Shown piece after piece: positions 1 to 8,599 of a stretch of DNA of 64,000 nucleotides. Source of the DNA: Thomasclavelia sp. (GTDB taxonomy: Bacteria > Bacillota_I > Bacilli_A > Erysipelotrichales > Coprobacillaceae); NCBI GenBank assembly GCA_028749475.1, contig JAQVWN010000001.1, positions 1 through 64,000 of the forward strand, written 5' to 3'. A program made the position numbers and the translations under genes. The notes under the pieces were generated by a model. The model made no database searches and had not been told where the DNA came from. It saw only the letters and a list, made by a program, of their open reading frames with translations. Position 1 is the first letter of the stretch, and each line of letters begins with the position of its first letter.

Positions 1-121
1 TTATGTAGAATATTTTAATTATAAACGACCATCAGCAAAACTGCATTATAAAAGCCCTGCCCAATTTACAATTGAGCAAGGCTTCCATTGTGTTTTTTAA
101 AGTGTCTACTTTCGTTTGACA
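1..121 (+). mobile_element. Right end of an IS3-type insertion sequence (truncated by window start)
   Basis: The first 100 bases encode the C-terminal tail of an IS3-type transposase. It is followed by a short non-coding tail ending in TTTGACA at about 115-121, which fits the TG...CA ends of IS3-family elements. The left end and most of the transposase lie outside the window. No target-site duplication can be tested. The exact outer border is inferred. Confidence 0.55.
2..100 (+). CDS. IS3-family transposase, C-terminal fragment (partial)
   Basis: The open frame from base 2 to the TAA at 98-100 reads YVEYFNYKRPSAKLHYKSPA and then ends after about a dozen more residues. The pattern (Y-I/V-x-Y-Y/F-N-x-K-R-P followed by L-x-Y-K-S/T-P) is the characteristic C-terminus of the rve/DDE integrase core of IS3-group transposases. 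The catalytic residues are upstream of the window, so activity cannot be judged. The identification rests on about 30 residues only. Confidence 0.6.
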   Translation, partial: YVEYFNYKRPSAKLHYKSPAQFTIEQGFHCVF

Positions 122-171
122 ACTTCATTTATTCTTGGCTTTTCTATTGAACAATATTAGTGTTTTTAGAC

Positions 172-198
172 AAAGACTAGTTAATTCTAGTCTTTTCC
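172..198 (+). terminator. Intrinsic terminator between the IS end and the surface-protein gene
   Basis: The stem AAAGACTAG (172-180) pairs with CTAGTCTTT (187-195) around a 6-nt loop, followed by a short T run. It would stop transcription leaving the IS. Confidence 0.5.
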
Positions 199-277
199 AT
201 TATTTCTATATCCTTATCCATATCTTTCACATAGTTTGTTATTAAATTTAAAGTAGATAGGTAAGGAGGAGATTAAA

Positions 278-2119
278 ATGAAAAAGCCTATAAATAAAAG
301 AGTAATCAAGAATATAGTATGTATCGCTATTATATGCCTTATGTGCGGTTCAATATTTCTAACAATGAATATAGCTAGAAATAGTAGTTCAAGTACCCCT
401 CAAATGAGTGAAAGTGGTGGAACACCACCATCTAATAGCGGAGGTGGACCTGGACAAGATAGTAATTCTAGTAGTAATGGCCAATCATCAAATAGTAATG
501 ATGGCAGCACTAATTCAAATGATCAATCATCGAATAGTAGTGATGAAAGCAGTAATTCTAGTGATCAATCATCTAATACTCCACCGGATTTACCATCCAA
601 TAATAGTGGACAATCAAGTAATGCCCCTTCAATGAATAGTAAGGGTAGTAGTTCTTTAGGAGTTATTTATTACGTTGTATACGCTGTTGAAGGAGCGGTT
701 ATAAGTATTACAGCAGTATACTTAATATTATCTAAAGGTAATAAAAAAACCTTTAAAGAAACAATGTCTTCTACTAAAGGCTTATTAATTGGTGGATTAT
801 GTGTAGTAGTCGCTACGGCTGGGATCAGTTATCTTAGTGGAAAAATAACTAGTGATTATTTTATGAATAATAATGCTCCTAGTGGTGAAATTAAACAGGG
901 TAATAATTCATCAAATACTAGTTCAGTTGATTATAGTGCAACTAAAGAAGTGACTGAAGATGATTCTTTAACAGGTCAAACGTATGATAATACTAGTAGT
1001 GATGAGAATACAGTCCTCGTTTCTGGTAAGATTGATGCTAATATATCTGATAGTACAATTACTAAAAGTGGTGATGCTAGTAGTGGAGATAATAGTAATT
1101 TTTATGGAAATAACTCAGCTATTATCAGTAAGGATGGAGCTAATTTAACTCTTAAAAATATAACTGTTAGTACTACAGCTAGTGGAGCTAATGGAGTGTT
1201 TAGTTATGGAGGCAGTGCTTCTACTAATAACTCATCATCTGATGGGACAACAGTTAATATTTCTGATTCGAAGATTACTACTACTGGTGATAATGCTGGT
1301 GGAATAATGACTACTGGCGGAGGAACTACCAAGGCTACAAACCTTACGGTCAATACATCTGGTACTTCTTCAGCAGCAATTAGAAGTGATCGTGGTGGTG
1401 GAACTGTTATTGTAAACAAAGGTACTTATACTACTACTGGTACAGGTTCACCAACAATATATTCTACAAGTAATACCAAAGTTAGTAACGCTACTTTAAC
1501 AGCTAGTGCTTCTGAAGGAGTGGTAATTGAAGGCGCTAATAGTGTAACTTTAAACAATTGTAATCTTACTGATACTAATACTACTTTAAATGGTCAATCT
1601 ACTACTTATAAGAATATCTTTTTATATCAATCTATGAGTGGTGATGCAAGTAATGGTAGTGCAAACTTCACAAGTAAAAATAGTACTATTACAACTAATA
1701 AAGGTGATACGTTCTATGTTACTAATACTTCTGCTAAAATCTCTCTTACTAATAATACAATTACTAATAATGATTCATCTGGAAACTTTTTAAGAGTTCA
1801 AAAAGATTCTTGGGGTAAAGAAGGATCTAATGGTGGTAAAGTAACTCTTAAAATGAACAATCAAAGTGCAACAGGTAATATTGTAGTTGATTCTATTTCT
1901 ACTTTAAAAATGAAAATGAGTAATGGATCATACTATGAAGGTACTATCAATGGTGATAATAGTGCTAAAAAGATTACTTTAACTCTTGATAAAACTTCTA
2001 AAATAAAACTAACAGGTGATAGTTATGTAAGTAGTTTAACTGATAGTGTTAGTGATTATTCTAATATTGATTTTAATGGCTATACATTATATGTTAATGG
2101 TACAGCAATTAATAAATAA
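278..2119 (+). CDS. Membrane-anchored surface protein with beta-helix ectodomain
   Basis: 613 aa. Transmembrane segment 1 spans about residues 12-34. A Ser/Asn/Asp-rich low-complexity linker follows (about 35-125, built on S-S-N-S repeats), then segment 2 (about 128-150), a short basic loop (KGNKKTFKETMSSTK) and segment 3 (about 167-188). The remaining 400 residues are Thr/Ser/Asn/Gly-rich, with repeated short beta-strand patterns (S-x-I-T-T-x-G-D, LTLKNITVST) typical of right-handed parallel beta-helices. Such proteins are often annotated as carbohydrate-binding domain-containing. The predicted topology puts both the linker and the beta-helix outside the cell. AGGAGGAG lies just ahead of the ATG. 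An adhesin or glycan-binding role is inference; there is no sortase motif. Confidence 0.65.
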   Translation: MKKPINKRVIKNIVCIAIICLMCGSIFLTMNIARNSSSSTPQMSESGGTPPSNSGGGPGQDSNSSSNGQSSNSNDGSTNSNDQSSNSSDESSNSSDQSSNTPPDLPSNNSGQSSNAPSMNSKGSSSLGVIYYVVYAVEGAVISITAVYLILSKGNKKTFKETMSSTKGLLIGGLCVVVATAGISYLSGKITSDYFMNNNAPSGEIKQGNNSSNTSSVDYSATKEVTEDDSLTGQTYDNTSSDENTVLVSGKIDANISDSTITKSGDASSGDNSNFYGNNSAIISKDGANLTLKNITVSTTASGANGVFSYGGSASTNNSSSDGTTVNISDSKITTTGDNAGGIMTTGGGTTKATNLTVNTSGTSSAAIRSDRGGGTVIVNKGTYTTTGTGSPTIYSTSNTKVSNATLTASASEGVVIEGANSVTLNNCNLTDTNTTLNGQSTTYKNIFLYQSMSGDASNGSANFTSKNSTITTNKGDTFYVTNTSAKISLTNNTITNNDSSGNFLRVQKDSWGKEGSNGGKVTLKMNNQSATGNIVVDSISTLKMKMSNGSYYEGTINGDNSAKKITLTLDKTSKIKLTGDSYVSSLTDSVSDYSNIDFNGYTLYVNGTAINK

Positions 2120-2122
2120 TAA

Positions 2123-2158
2123 AAAACCTATTTTGTAGAATTCTACAAGATAGGTTTT
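2123..2158. terminator. Bidirectional terminator between convergent genes
   Basis: A 16-bp stem (AAAACCTA...TAGGTTTT outside, GTAG/CTAC inside, one G-T pair) with A and T runs on both sides serves the beta-helix gene (+) and the yeiH-type gene (-). Confidence 0.8.
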
Positions 2159-2161
2159 CTT

Positions 2162-3202
2162 TTACCAAAGTCCCATTACTGATTGCATGAATAGTGATAC
2201 GACAGTAATACCAACCCAACAACATGCTCCCATGATGATTGGTTTACCACCAGTTTTTATTAACTTAACAATGTTTGTATTCAAACCAATGGCAGCCATT
2301 GCTAAAACAATAAAGAACTTAGATAATTCTTTGATAGGATTAAAGAAACTAGCATCCACTCCACAATTAATTGCAACTGTAGTAATAATAGATGCACCAA
2401 TGAAATAAAGAATAAAGAAAGGGAAGATTTGTTTTAAAGATACTTTCTTACCTTCTTTATCATCTTCATCTTTTTCTTTTCTTGTGCGCCAGAACGCTAA
2501 AGCTAAAGTAATAGGGATAATAGCTAATGTTCTAGTAAGTTTAACAGTAACAGCTTTATCTAAAGTAGCACTGCCAAGATGAAACATACTATCCCAAGTA
2601 CTTGCCGCTGCCGTAACACTGCTAGTATCGTTTATGGCAGTACCTGCAAATATTCCAAATCCTTGTCCACTAGTTGTTGAAAATCCTAATGCTTGTCCAA
2701 GTAATGGAAATAAGATAGCAGCTAAAACATTGAAGAAAAAGATTACTGAAATAGCTTGAGCCACTTCTTCATCATCAGCATCAATAACTGGAGCAGTCGC
2801 AGCTATCGCTGATCCTCCACAAATAGATGAACCAACTCCTACTAAAGTACTAATCTTACTAGGTATATGCATTACTTTGCATAACACAAAAGATATAATT
2901 AAAGAAGTAGAAATAGTTGCACAAATAATTGGTAATGATTGTTGACCAGTAGTTAATATAACATTTAAGTTTAATCCAAAACCTAGTAATATTACGGCCC
3001 ATTGTAATACTTTTTTACTGGTAAACTTAATACCTGTTTCTAGTTTACTCTTATCTTTAATAAATAAGGTTAGAATCATTCCAATGATAATAGCTATTAC
3101 TGCTCCTCCAATAATTGGGAAGGCTTTTCCTAAAAACCAAGAGGGAATAGAAATAGCTAAACATAGTAAGATTCCTTGATAGTTTTTCTTTATAAATTCC
3201 AT
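2162..3202 (-). CDS. yeiH: YeiH-family putative sulfate exporter (UPF0324)
   Basis: 346 aa integral membrane protein with about ten hydrophobic segments. The N-terminal signature [17 protein letters not shown] and the following [17 protein letters not shown] match the YeiH/UPF0324 family, named putative sulfate exporters by homology. The glycine-rich stretch [15 protein letters not shown] is another conserved family feature. The length is normal for the family. It is transcribed alone, convergent to the surface-protein gene and divergent from pepD. The substrate is not established by sequence. Confidence 0.8.
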   Translation of the reverse strand: MEFIKKNYQGILLCLAISIPSWFLGKAFPIIGGAVIAIIIGMILTLFIKDKSKLETGIKFTSKKVLQWAVILLGFGLNLNVILTTGQQSLPIICATISTSLIISFVLCKVMHIPSKISTLVGVGSSICGGSAIAATAPVIDADDEEVAQAISVIFFFNVLAAILFPLLGQALGFSTTSGQGFGIFAGTAINDTSSVTAAASTWDSMFHLGSATLDKAVTVKLTRTLAIIPITLALAFWRTRKEKDEDDKEGKKVSLKQIFPFFILYFIGASIITTVAINCGVDASFFNPIKELSKFFIVLAMAAIGLNTNIVKLIKTGGKPIIMGACCWVGITVVSLFMQSVMGLW

Positions 3203-3274
3203 AGTCTCTCCTTTGACTCAAACAATATAACATAAATTACAATAATTCCTAAATGATATGTTTTAAATAATATA

Positions 3275-3283
3275 TGTTATAAT
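3275..3283 (+). promoter_or_regulatory. Extended -10 promoter of pepD
   Basis: TGTTATAAT (TGn plus a perfect TATAAT at 3278-3283) lies 20 nt before the pepD ATG. No clear -35 is seen, consistent with an extended -10 promoter. Confidence 0.55.
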
Positions 3284-3303
3284 CGATTTAATGGAGGAAT
3301 TAT

Positions 3304-4740
3304 ATGAGAGTATTAGATGAAAAAATTAAAATAAATAAATATTTTGAAGATATATGTCTTATTCCTCATGGCTCATACCATGAAGAAAAGATTTCTAAAT
3401 ATCTAGAAGATTTTGCAATTGAACATAACCTAGAATATGTTAGAGACAAATATAATAATGTCGTAATTTATAAAGAAGCATACAAAGGGTATGAAGATAG
3501 TGAACCAGTAATGCTTCAAGGACATATGGATATGGTTTGTGAAAAGGAAGAGGATTCCAATATAAACTTTGAAACTGATTCTTTAGAGTTATTGATTGAA
3601 GATGGATACGTTACAGCGAGTAAAACCACACTAGGAGCCGATGATGGTTATGGAGTGGCTTATATGCTAGGGATTTTAGATGATAAAAGTATAAAAGCCC
3701 CTAGACTAGTATGTGTCTTTACTGTTCAAGAAGAAGTTGGTTTATTTGGAGCTAAAGATATTGATCCTAAACTTTTAACTGCAAGTAGAATGATTGGTCT
3801 AGATAGTGACTGGGATGGAGTTACTTGTGTATCTTCTTCTGGTGGAAGAGAAGTAAACATTTATCGCACTCTAACTAAAGAAGATAATAATTCTAAAACC
3901 TACTCTATTAGTATAACTGGTCTACTTGGCGGTCATTCTGGTGACAAAATAAATGTTGAAAGAGGAAACGCTAATCGTTTAGTTGTAAGAACTATCAAAG
4001 AATTATTAGATAATGATATTGATTTAAATCTTATCTCATTTAATGGTGGTACCAAAGATAACGCTATTACGACTAGTTCAATTATTACTTTTAGTTCTAA
4101 TAGTAATAAAGAAGATATCCAAGTGATTATCAATAAGATGATTGATGGTTTTAATGAAGAATTTGAATTATCTGATCCTAATATCCAAGTTGTTTTTAAA
4201 AAAATAGATCAGTCTTTATATCATTACAGTAAAAATGATACTAAAGATATTATTAGTTTATTATTTTTAGCTCCTAATGGTTTACTTAATCGTTCAATGG
4301 CTATAAAAGACTTACCAACGGTAAGTCTAAATCTAGGAATCGTAGAAACTAAGGAAGATAAATTAAGAGTAGTATACTCAATTAGATCACCAATGGAATC
4401 TAAAAAAGAAGAATTAACTAATATACTACTTACTCTTTGTAAGACCTTTAACTGTGCAGGAGAAAGCGTCAATGATTACCCAGGATGGAACTATGATCCT
4501 GATAGTAATCTTAGAAAACTACTTAAAGATGAATATCATCAATACTTTAGTAGAGAATTAAAAGAAGAAGCTACACATGGTGGGCTAGAAACTGGTATCT
4601 TTAAAGGATACAATGATAAACTAGATATTGTGACTTTCGGCCCAGAATGTTTGGATATTCATACTCCTCAGGAAAGAATGAATATTAAATCATTTAATGA
4701 TAATTATAAATTTTTAGTAAAATTTCTTTCGAAGTTATAG
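3304..4740 (+). CDS. pepD: Aminoacyl-histidine dipeptidase (M20C family)
   Basis: 478 aa cytosolic zinc metallopeptidase that cleaves Xaa-His and other dipeptides. Family metal-site motifs are in order: LQGHMDMVCE (His and following Asp), TLGADDGYGVAYMLG (bridging Asp), VQEEVGLFGAKDID (catalytic and metal-binding Glu pair), and the C-terminal ATHGGLETGIF. The lid-domain sequence LGGHSGDKIN, normally involved in dimerisation and substrate contact, is present. The length is typical (about 480). It is preceded by TGGAGG at good spacing. It is probably cotranscribed with the TetR gene 12 nt downstream. Role: intracellular peptide catabolism. Confidence 0.92.
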   Translation: MRVLDEKIKINKYFEDICLIPHGSYHEEKISKYLEDFAIEHNLEYVRDKYNNVVIYKEAYKGYEDSEPVMLQGHMDMVCEKEEDSNINFETDSLELLIEDGYVTASKTTLGADDGYGVAYMLGILDDKSIKAPRLVCVFTVQEEVGLFGAKDIDPKLLTASRMIGLDSDWDGVTCVSSSGGREVNIYRTLTKEDNNSKTYSISITGLLGGHSGDKINVERGNANRLVVRTIKELLDNDIDLNLISFNGGTKDNAITTSSIITFSSNSNKEDIQVIINKMIDGFNEEFELSDPNIQVVFKKIDQSLYHYSKNDTKDIISLLFLAPNGLLNRSMAIKDLPTVSLNLGIVETKEDKLRVVYSIRSPMESKKEELTNILLTLCKTFNCAGESVNDYPGWNYDPDSNLRKLLKDEYHQYFSRELKEEATHGGLETGIFKGYNDKLDIVTFGPECLDIHTPQERMNIKSFNDNYKFLVKFLSKL

Positions 4741-4752
4741 GAGGTAGGATAT

Positions 4753-5274
4753 ATGCCAGTTGATATGAAACAACTAATTGCTCAGGCTACTAATGATCTA
4801 CTTGTAAATAAACATGTTCATAAACTTACAGTCAAAGATATAGTTGATGAATGTCATATTACTAGACAAGCGTTTTATTATCACTTTGCTGATATACCTG
4901 AACTATTAAGTTGGACTTTAAAAAAAGAATCTAATGAATTAATGGCAGGACTAAAAGATCAACAAAGTGGTGAAGAAATGATTAAATATTTATTGATGGT
5001 AGCCATCAATGTTATTCCATATGTTCATTCAGGAATGGAAACCAATTATCGCCATGAAATAGAAGAACTAATTAATAATCAAATTTATTCATGCTGTAAA
5101 TACATTGCTTTTAATAATCCTGAAACTACTCGATTCAATGATGAAGATATTGATTTTGTTATTAGGTATCATGAGCAAGCAGTCATTGGGTATCTAAAAG
5201 GCTGGAATGAAGAGGACAGTAAAAATGTTGATCATATTGCTCATTTGATTTATCGAATAATGAGTGGAAAGTAA
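4753..5274 (+). CDS. TetR/AcrR-family transcriptional regulator
   Basis: 173 aa. The N-terminal helix-turn-helix (about residues 8-50) reads LTVKDIVDECHITRQAFYYHF, the classic TetR recognition region ending in the FYYHF motif. The C-terminal half is helical and resembles the ligand domain of DhaS-like TetR_C_8 regulators. It starts 12 nt after pepD behind GGAGGTAGG, so it is probably in the same transcript. Its target and ligand are unknown; autoregulation with pepD is possible, but no operator was recognised. Confidence 0.82.
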   Translation: MPVDMKQLIAQATNDLLVNKHVHKLTVKDIVDECHITRQAFYYHFADIPELLSWTLKKESNELMAGLKDQQSGEEMIKYLLMVAINVIPYVHSGMETNYRHEIEELINNQIYSCCKYIAFNNPETTRFNDEDIDFVIRYHEQAVIGYLKGWNEEDSKNVDHIAHLIYRIMSGK

Positions 5275-5294
5275 AATTGTTTGTCAAAACAATC

Positions 5295-5328
5295 AGAGTG
5301 TAAAGTTTTTTTACACTCTTTTATTTTT
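5295..5328 (+). terminator. Intrinsic terminator after the tetR gene
   Basis: AGAGTGTAAA (5295-5304) pairs with TTTACACTCT (5310-5319), followed by a T-rich tail. Confidence 0.85.
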
Positions 5329-5333
5329 GCCAA

Positions 5334-5362
5334 TTGGAACACTTTAAAATACCTACTATCAT
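5334..5362 (+). promoter_or_regulatory. Promoter of the small two-gene operon
   Basis: TTGGAA (5334-5339), a 17-bp spacer and TATCAT (5357-5362), upstream of AGGAGG and the ATG at 5384. Confidence 0.6.
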
Positions 5363-5383
5363 AAAGTTGTAGGAGGTAATCAA

Positions 5384-5794
5384 ATGGCTCAAGAAGTATT
5401 AAGCGTTAAGCTAAATGAGTTGGATCAACAATTAAGTGATATTCATTCCATAATTAGTCAATCTGATAAATTAAATAGTATAGATATTAAAGATTTAATT
5501 AAGGAATATGAAAACGAATGTAATGAAGATGAATTATCATTTCTTTTTAAATTAAATAGTTCAAAAGCAAAAGCTATTACTAAATTATCGACATCTTTTA
5601 ATGATATTAAAGATTCATTATCTGTTTTTAGAACAACATTAGAAGAAATTGAAATGGATAAAGATGAAGAAGTTGATGAAAAGCTATTAATGGCTGAATA
5701 TGAACTTGACTATGCAATTATGGTCTCCAAAAGATCACTTTTAAACTCACTTAAAGCGATAGAATTACAAAAAGAAAATGAAGGAGATAATTAA
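5384..5794 (+). CDS. Small acidic helical protein of unknown function
   Basis: 136 aa, with no signal peptide and no membrane segment. It is rich in Leu, Lys, Asp and Glu, with heptad-like spacing in LNELDQQLSDIHSIISQSDK and again near the C-terminus, so it is probably largely alpha-helical or coiled coil. It is not recognised as a known family. AGGAGG precedes the start. The stop is 1 nt before the ATG of the DUF308 membrane protein, and that gene's ribosome site lies inside this one's last codons, indicating translational coupling. A soluble partner role for the membrane protein is plausible inference. Confidence 0.65.
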   Translation: MAQEVLSVKLNELDQQLSDIHSIISQSDKLNSIDIKDLIKEYENECNEDELSFLFKLNSSKAKAITKLSTSFNDIKDSLSVFRTTLEEIEMDKDEEVDEKLLMAEYELDYAIMVSKRSLLNSLKAIELQKENEGDN

Positions 5795-5795
5795 A

Positions 5796-6338
5796 ATGGA
5801 CGAAGGTAGAAAGTTAAAAATTATTAATATAATAGAAGGTATTTTATTGATAGTGTTAGGAATATATTCCTTAAGTAATCCCGTTAAGACTATCAAAGCT
5901 TTTACGGTTATTTATGGGATAGTGGCTATTATTATTGGAATAGTTGATATTTATATTTATTATAAAGCAGAAGGATTTGTGGGATTTGGACCTATTACTG
6001 CTTTAATAGGTGGTATTCTTTCAGTAGTTGCGGGGATAATTCTAATTAGTAATCCAAATGTTGGAACTTGGATATTTACTATTATATTCCCAATTTGGTT
6101 TATAGCTCATGCAGTTTCTAGTATGACTCATCTTAATTTAATAAAAGAAGTAATTGGGATGGGATATTATTGGTTTACTTTAGTAGTAGATATTTTAGGA
6201 ATAGTTGTTGGTATTATGTTAGTCTTTAATCCTCAAGCATCATTCCTTACAATGAGTTTTTTAATTGGTTTCTATTTATTAATGCTTGGTATTAATCATG
6301 TATCATTAGCATTCTTTGATATTGGTGATCTTTGGTAG
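5796..6338 (+). CDS. HdeD-like DUF308 membrane protein
   Basis: 180 aa with six predicted membrane helices arranged as three repeated hairpins, each with the DUF308 pattern G-I-L-x-I-x-x-G-I-x-x-L-x-x-P (for example LIVLGIYSLSNPVKT and VVAGIILISNPNVGT). A frame-continuous ATG exists at 5778, but the start here is taken at 5796 because AAGGAGA lies at the proper distance before it and the earlier ATG precedes that site. HdeD of enteric bacteria is linked to acid resistance; whether that holds here is unknown. Coupled to the upstream gene. Confidence 0.78.
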   Translation: MDEGRKLKIINIIEGILLIVLGIYSLSNPVKTIKAFTVIYGIVAIIIGIVDIYIYYKAEGFVGFGPITALIGGILSVVAGIILISNPNVGTWIFTIIFPIWFIAHAVSSMTHLNLIKEVIGMGYYWFTLVVDILGIVVGIMLVFNPQASFLTMSFLIGFYLLMLGINHVSLAFFDIGDLW

Positions 6339-6349
6339 AAAGAATTTTT

Positions 6350-6377
6350 AGATGAGCGTAATGCTCATCTTTTTTTT
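6350..6377 (+). terminator. Intrinsic terminator after the DUF308 gene
   Basis: AGATGAGC (6350-6357) pairs with GCTCATCT (6363-6370), followed by T8. Confidence 0.9.
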
Positions 6378-6378
6378 G

Positions 6379-6407
6379 TTGACAAATATTAATGTTTCAT
6401 ATATAGT
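6379..6407 (+). promoter_or_regulatory. Promoter of the marR-ABC exporter operon
   Basis: Perfect -35 TTGACA (6379-6384), 17-bp spacer, -10 TATAGT (6402-6407). Confidence 0.8.
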
Positions 6408-6437
6408 TAGTGCACAAACAATTAGGAGGCTAACTAT
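6403..6437 (+). promoter_or_regulatory. Inverted repeat over -10 and ribosome site, candidate MarR operator
   Basis: ATAGTTAG (6403-6410) and CTAACTAT (6430-6437) are perfect 8-bp arms separated by 19 bp. They overlap the -10 box at one end and the start codon at the other, with AGGAGG in the spacer. This placement fits autorepression by the MarR product, or an mRNA hairpin. Binding is not shown. Confidence 0.45.
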
Positions 6438-6870
6438 GAAACCTAAAATAATCCATTTAATAAAAGTAGTTGATATAAAATTTAATTCGTTATTAAAGAA
6501 TGATATTAATGTAAATATGTCTGGTTCACAAATAAGAATTCTTCATTATTTATCATCGAATATTGACAAAGAAGTTCATTCTACAGATTTAGAAAAAGAA
6601 TTAGAAGTATCCAAAGCTACCATAAGTGGAATCCTTTCTAGGATGCAAGACAATAATCTTATTAGTATTGAGTCTAGTAGAGTAAATAAGCGATATAAAA
6701 AAGTTGTTATTACAAGAGAAGGTTTAAAGTTAAATAAATATTTAATAGACAACTTTGATCGAAAAGAAAAACTACTATATAAAGATATCAGTAAAAAAGA
6801 TATTGAGGTTACAAGAAAAGTGTTAGAAAAAATGTTAGAGAATATGAAGGAGGAAATACGTAATGATTAA
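6436..6870 (+). CDS. MarR-family transcriptional regulator
   Basis: 144 aa winged helix-turn-helix protein. STDLEKELEVSKATISGILSRM is the recognition region, and the wing carries SSRVNKRYKKVVITREG. The frame is open further upstream, but the start is set at 6436: AGGAGG (6424-6429) precedes it and the promoter -10 (6402-6407) lies inside the longer version. Its last 8 bases overlap the first ABC transporter gene, so the three genes form one operon. By analogy with other MarR-ABC-ABC operons it probably represses the exporter until a drug-like ligand is bound. Confidence 0.85.
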   Translation: MKPKIIHLIKVVDIKFNSLLKNDINVNMSGSQIRILHYLSSNIDKEVHSTDLEKELEVSKATISGILSRMQDNNLISIESSRVNKRYKKVVITREGLKLNKYLIDNFDRKEKLLYKDISKKDIEVTRKVLEKMLENMKEEIRND

Positions 6871-8599
6871 AACTTTAATCCATGAAGTTAAAGAATATAA
6901 AAAGAGTTCCATTAAAGCTCCATTATTTATGGTTGGTGAAGTATTACTAGAAATAATGTTGCCATTTTTAATGGGATTTATTATTGATAAAGGAGTTAGT
7001 AAGCATGATTTGAATACGGCTTTAATGTATGGAATAATAATGCTTATATGTGCTTTTGGTTCTTTATTTTGTGGAACTATGTCCGGTAAATATGCCGCTC
7101 ATGCTTCAGCAGGATTTGTGAAGAACTTAAGAAAAGCGATGTTTAAAAAGATTCAAGCCTTTAGTTTTAAGAATGCCGATAAGTATTCAACTAGTGGTCT
7201 TGTTACAAGAATGATGACTGATGCAACTAATGTTCAAAATGCTTATCAAATGATTCTTAGAATGTGTGTAAGAGCGCCACTAACTCTTGTGTGTGCTATT
7301 TGTATGACATTTTATATTAGTGGCAGACTATCATTAATATTTGTCTTTGCCATCATATTTTTAGGAGTTGTCTTAGGCTTTGTAACTTATAAAGCTTACT
7401 TTGCATTTGAAGCGACTTTTAAAAAGTATGATGATTTAAATGCTTCAACCCAAGAAAATATTACTAATATGCGAGTAGTAAAAGCATATGTAAAAGAAGA
7501 TGATGAAACAAAAAAATTCCATAAAGCTTCTTATAATTTATACAAGATGTTTAAAAAAGCTGAAAAGATTATTGTTATAAATAATCCAGCTATGCAGTTT
7601 ACAATGTATGCTTGTATGCTTGCTCTATCATTCTTTGGAGCCAAGTTCATTGTGGCAGGTGATTTACTTCCTGGGCAACTGACAAGTATGTTTAACTACA
7701 CTATGCAAATTCTTATGTCACTAATGATGCTTTCAATGGTCTTTGTAATGGTAACAATGTCTCTTGCTTCTGCTAAAAGAATTGCGGAAGTAATAAATGA
7801 AGAAGTAGATTTAGTTAATCCTAGTAATCCTGACTATGAATTAGTAGATGGATCTATTAGTTTTAAAAATGTTTCTTTTAAATACTTTGAAGATGCTGAT
7901 TTCTATAATATTGAAAATATTAATATTGATATTAAATCAGGAGAAACAATTGGTATTATTGGAGGAACAGGAAGTGCGAAAAGTACTTTTGTTCAATTAA
8001 TACCTAGACTATATGATGTCGATGAAGGAGCAGTTTTAGTTGGTGGTAAAGATGTTAGAGGTTATGACCTTAAAACTCTTAGAGATTCAGTAGCGATGGT
8101 TCTTCAAAAGAATGTTTTATTCTCTGGAACTATTAAAGAAAATCTTAGATGGGGTAATGAAAATGCTAGTGATGAAGAACTAATTAAAGCATGTAAATTA
8201 GCTCAAGCCGATGAGTTTATTCAAACATTCCCTGATAAATATGATACTTATATTGAACAAGGTGGTTCTAATGTCTCAGGTGGTCAAAAACAACGTTTAT
8301 GTATTGCTAGAGCACTACTTAAAAATCCTAAAATCTTAATTTTAGATGATTCTACAAGTGCAGTCGATACTCATACTGATGCTTTAATTAGAGAAGCCTT
8401 TGCAACCCAAATTCCCAATACAACTAAATTAATTATTTCGCAAAGAATTTCTTCTATTGAAAGTGCTGATAGAATTATTGTCTTTGATGATGGTCATATT
8501 AATGGTTTAGGAACTCATGAAGAATTATTAAAGACTAATGATATTTATAGGGAAGTATACGAAACCCAAACGAAAGGAGATGACCTAGATGAAAAATAA
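6863..8599 (+). CDS. Heterodimeric ABC exporter, subunit with degenerate ATPase site
   Basis: 578 aa half-transporter: six-helix type IV exporter membrane domain (about residues 15-310), then the nucleotide-binding domain. Walker A is GGTGSAKST (about residue 367), the signature is VSGGQ (about 470), and Walker B is ILILDDSTSAVD. The catalytic Glu after Walker B is Asp, and the switch-loop His is Gln (LIISQRISS), so this subunit's own ATP site should be catalytically weak. That is the known pattern of one half of BmrCD or TM287/288-like heterodimers. Overlaps marR by 8 nt and its partner gene by 11 nt. Likely a multidrug or lipid exporter; substrate unknown. Confidence 0.9.
   Translation: MIKTLIHEVKEYKKSSIKAPLFMVGEVLLEIMLPFLMGFIIDKGVSKHDLNTALMYGIIMLICAFGSLFCGTMSGKYAAHASAGFVKNLRKAMFKKIQAFSFKNADKYSTSGLVTRMMTDATNVQNAYQMILRMCVRAPLTLVCAICMTFYISGRLSLIFVFAIIFLGVVLGFVTYKAYFAFEATFKKYDDLNASTQENITNMRVVKAYVKEDDETKKFHKASYNLYKMFKKAEKIIVINNPAMQFTMYACMLALSFFGAKFIVAGDLLPGQLTSMFNYTMQILMSLMMLSMVFVMVTMSLASAKRIAEVINEEVDLVNPSNPDYELVDGSISFKNVSFKYFEDADFYNIENINIDIKSGETIGIIGGTGSAKSTFVQLIPRLYDVDEGAVLVGGKDVRGYDLKTLRDSVAMVLQKNVLFSGTIKENLRWGNENASDEELIKACKLAQADEFIQTFPDKYDTYIEQGGSNVSGGQKQRLCIARALLKNPKILILDDSTSAVDTHTDALIREAFATQIPNTTKLIISQRISSIESADRIIVFDDGHINGLGTHEELLKTNDIYREVYETQTKGDDLDEK

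Noticed and set aside
2187-2408. Plus-strand open frame inside the yeiH-type gene
   Set aside because: Antisense shadow of a well-supported membrane protein; no ribosome site or family match.
6352-6435. N-terminal extension of the first MarR protein
   Set aside because: It would begin within the upstream terminator and before the promoter -10; AGGAGG marks the start at 6436.
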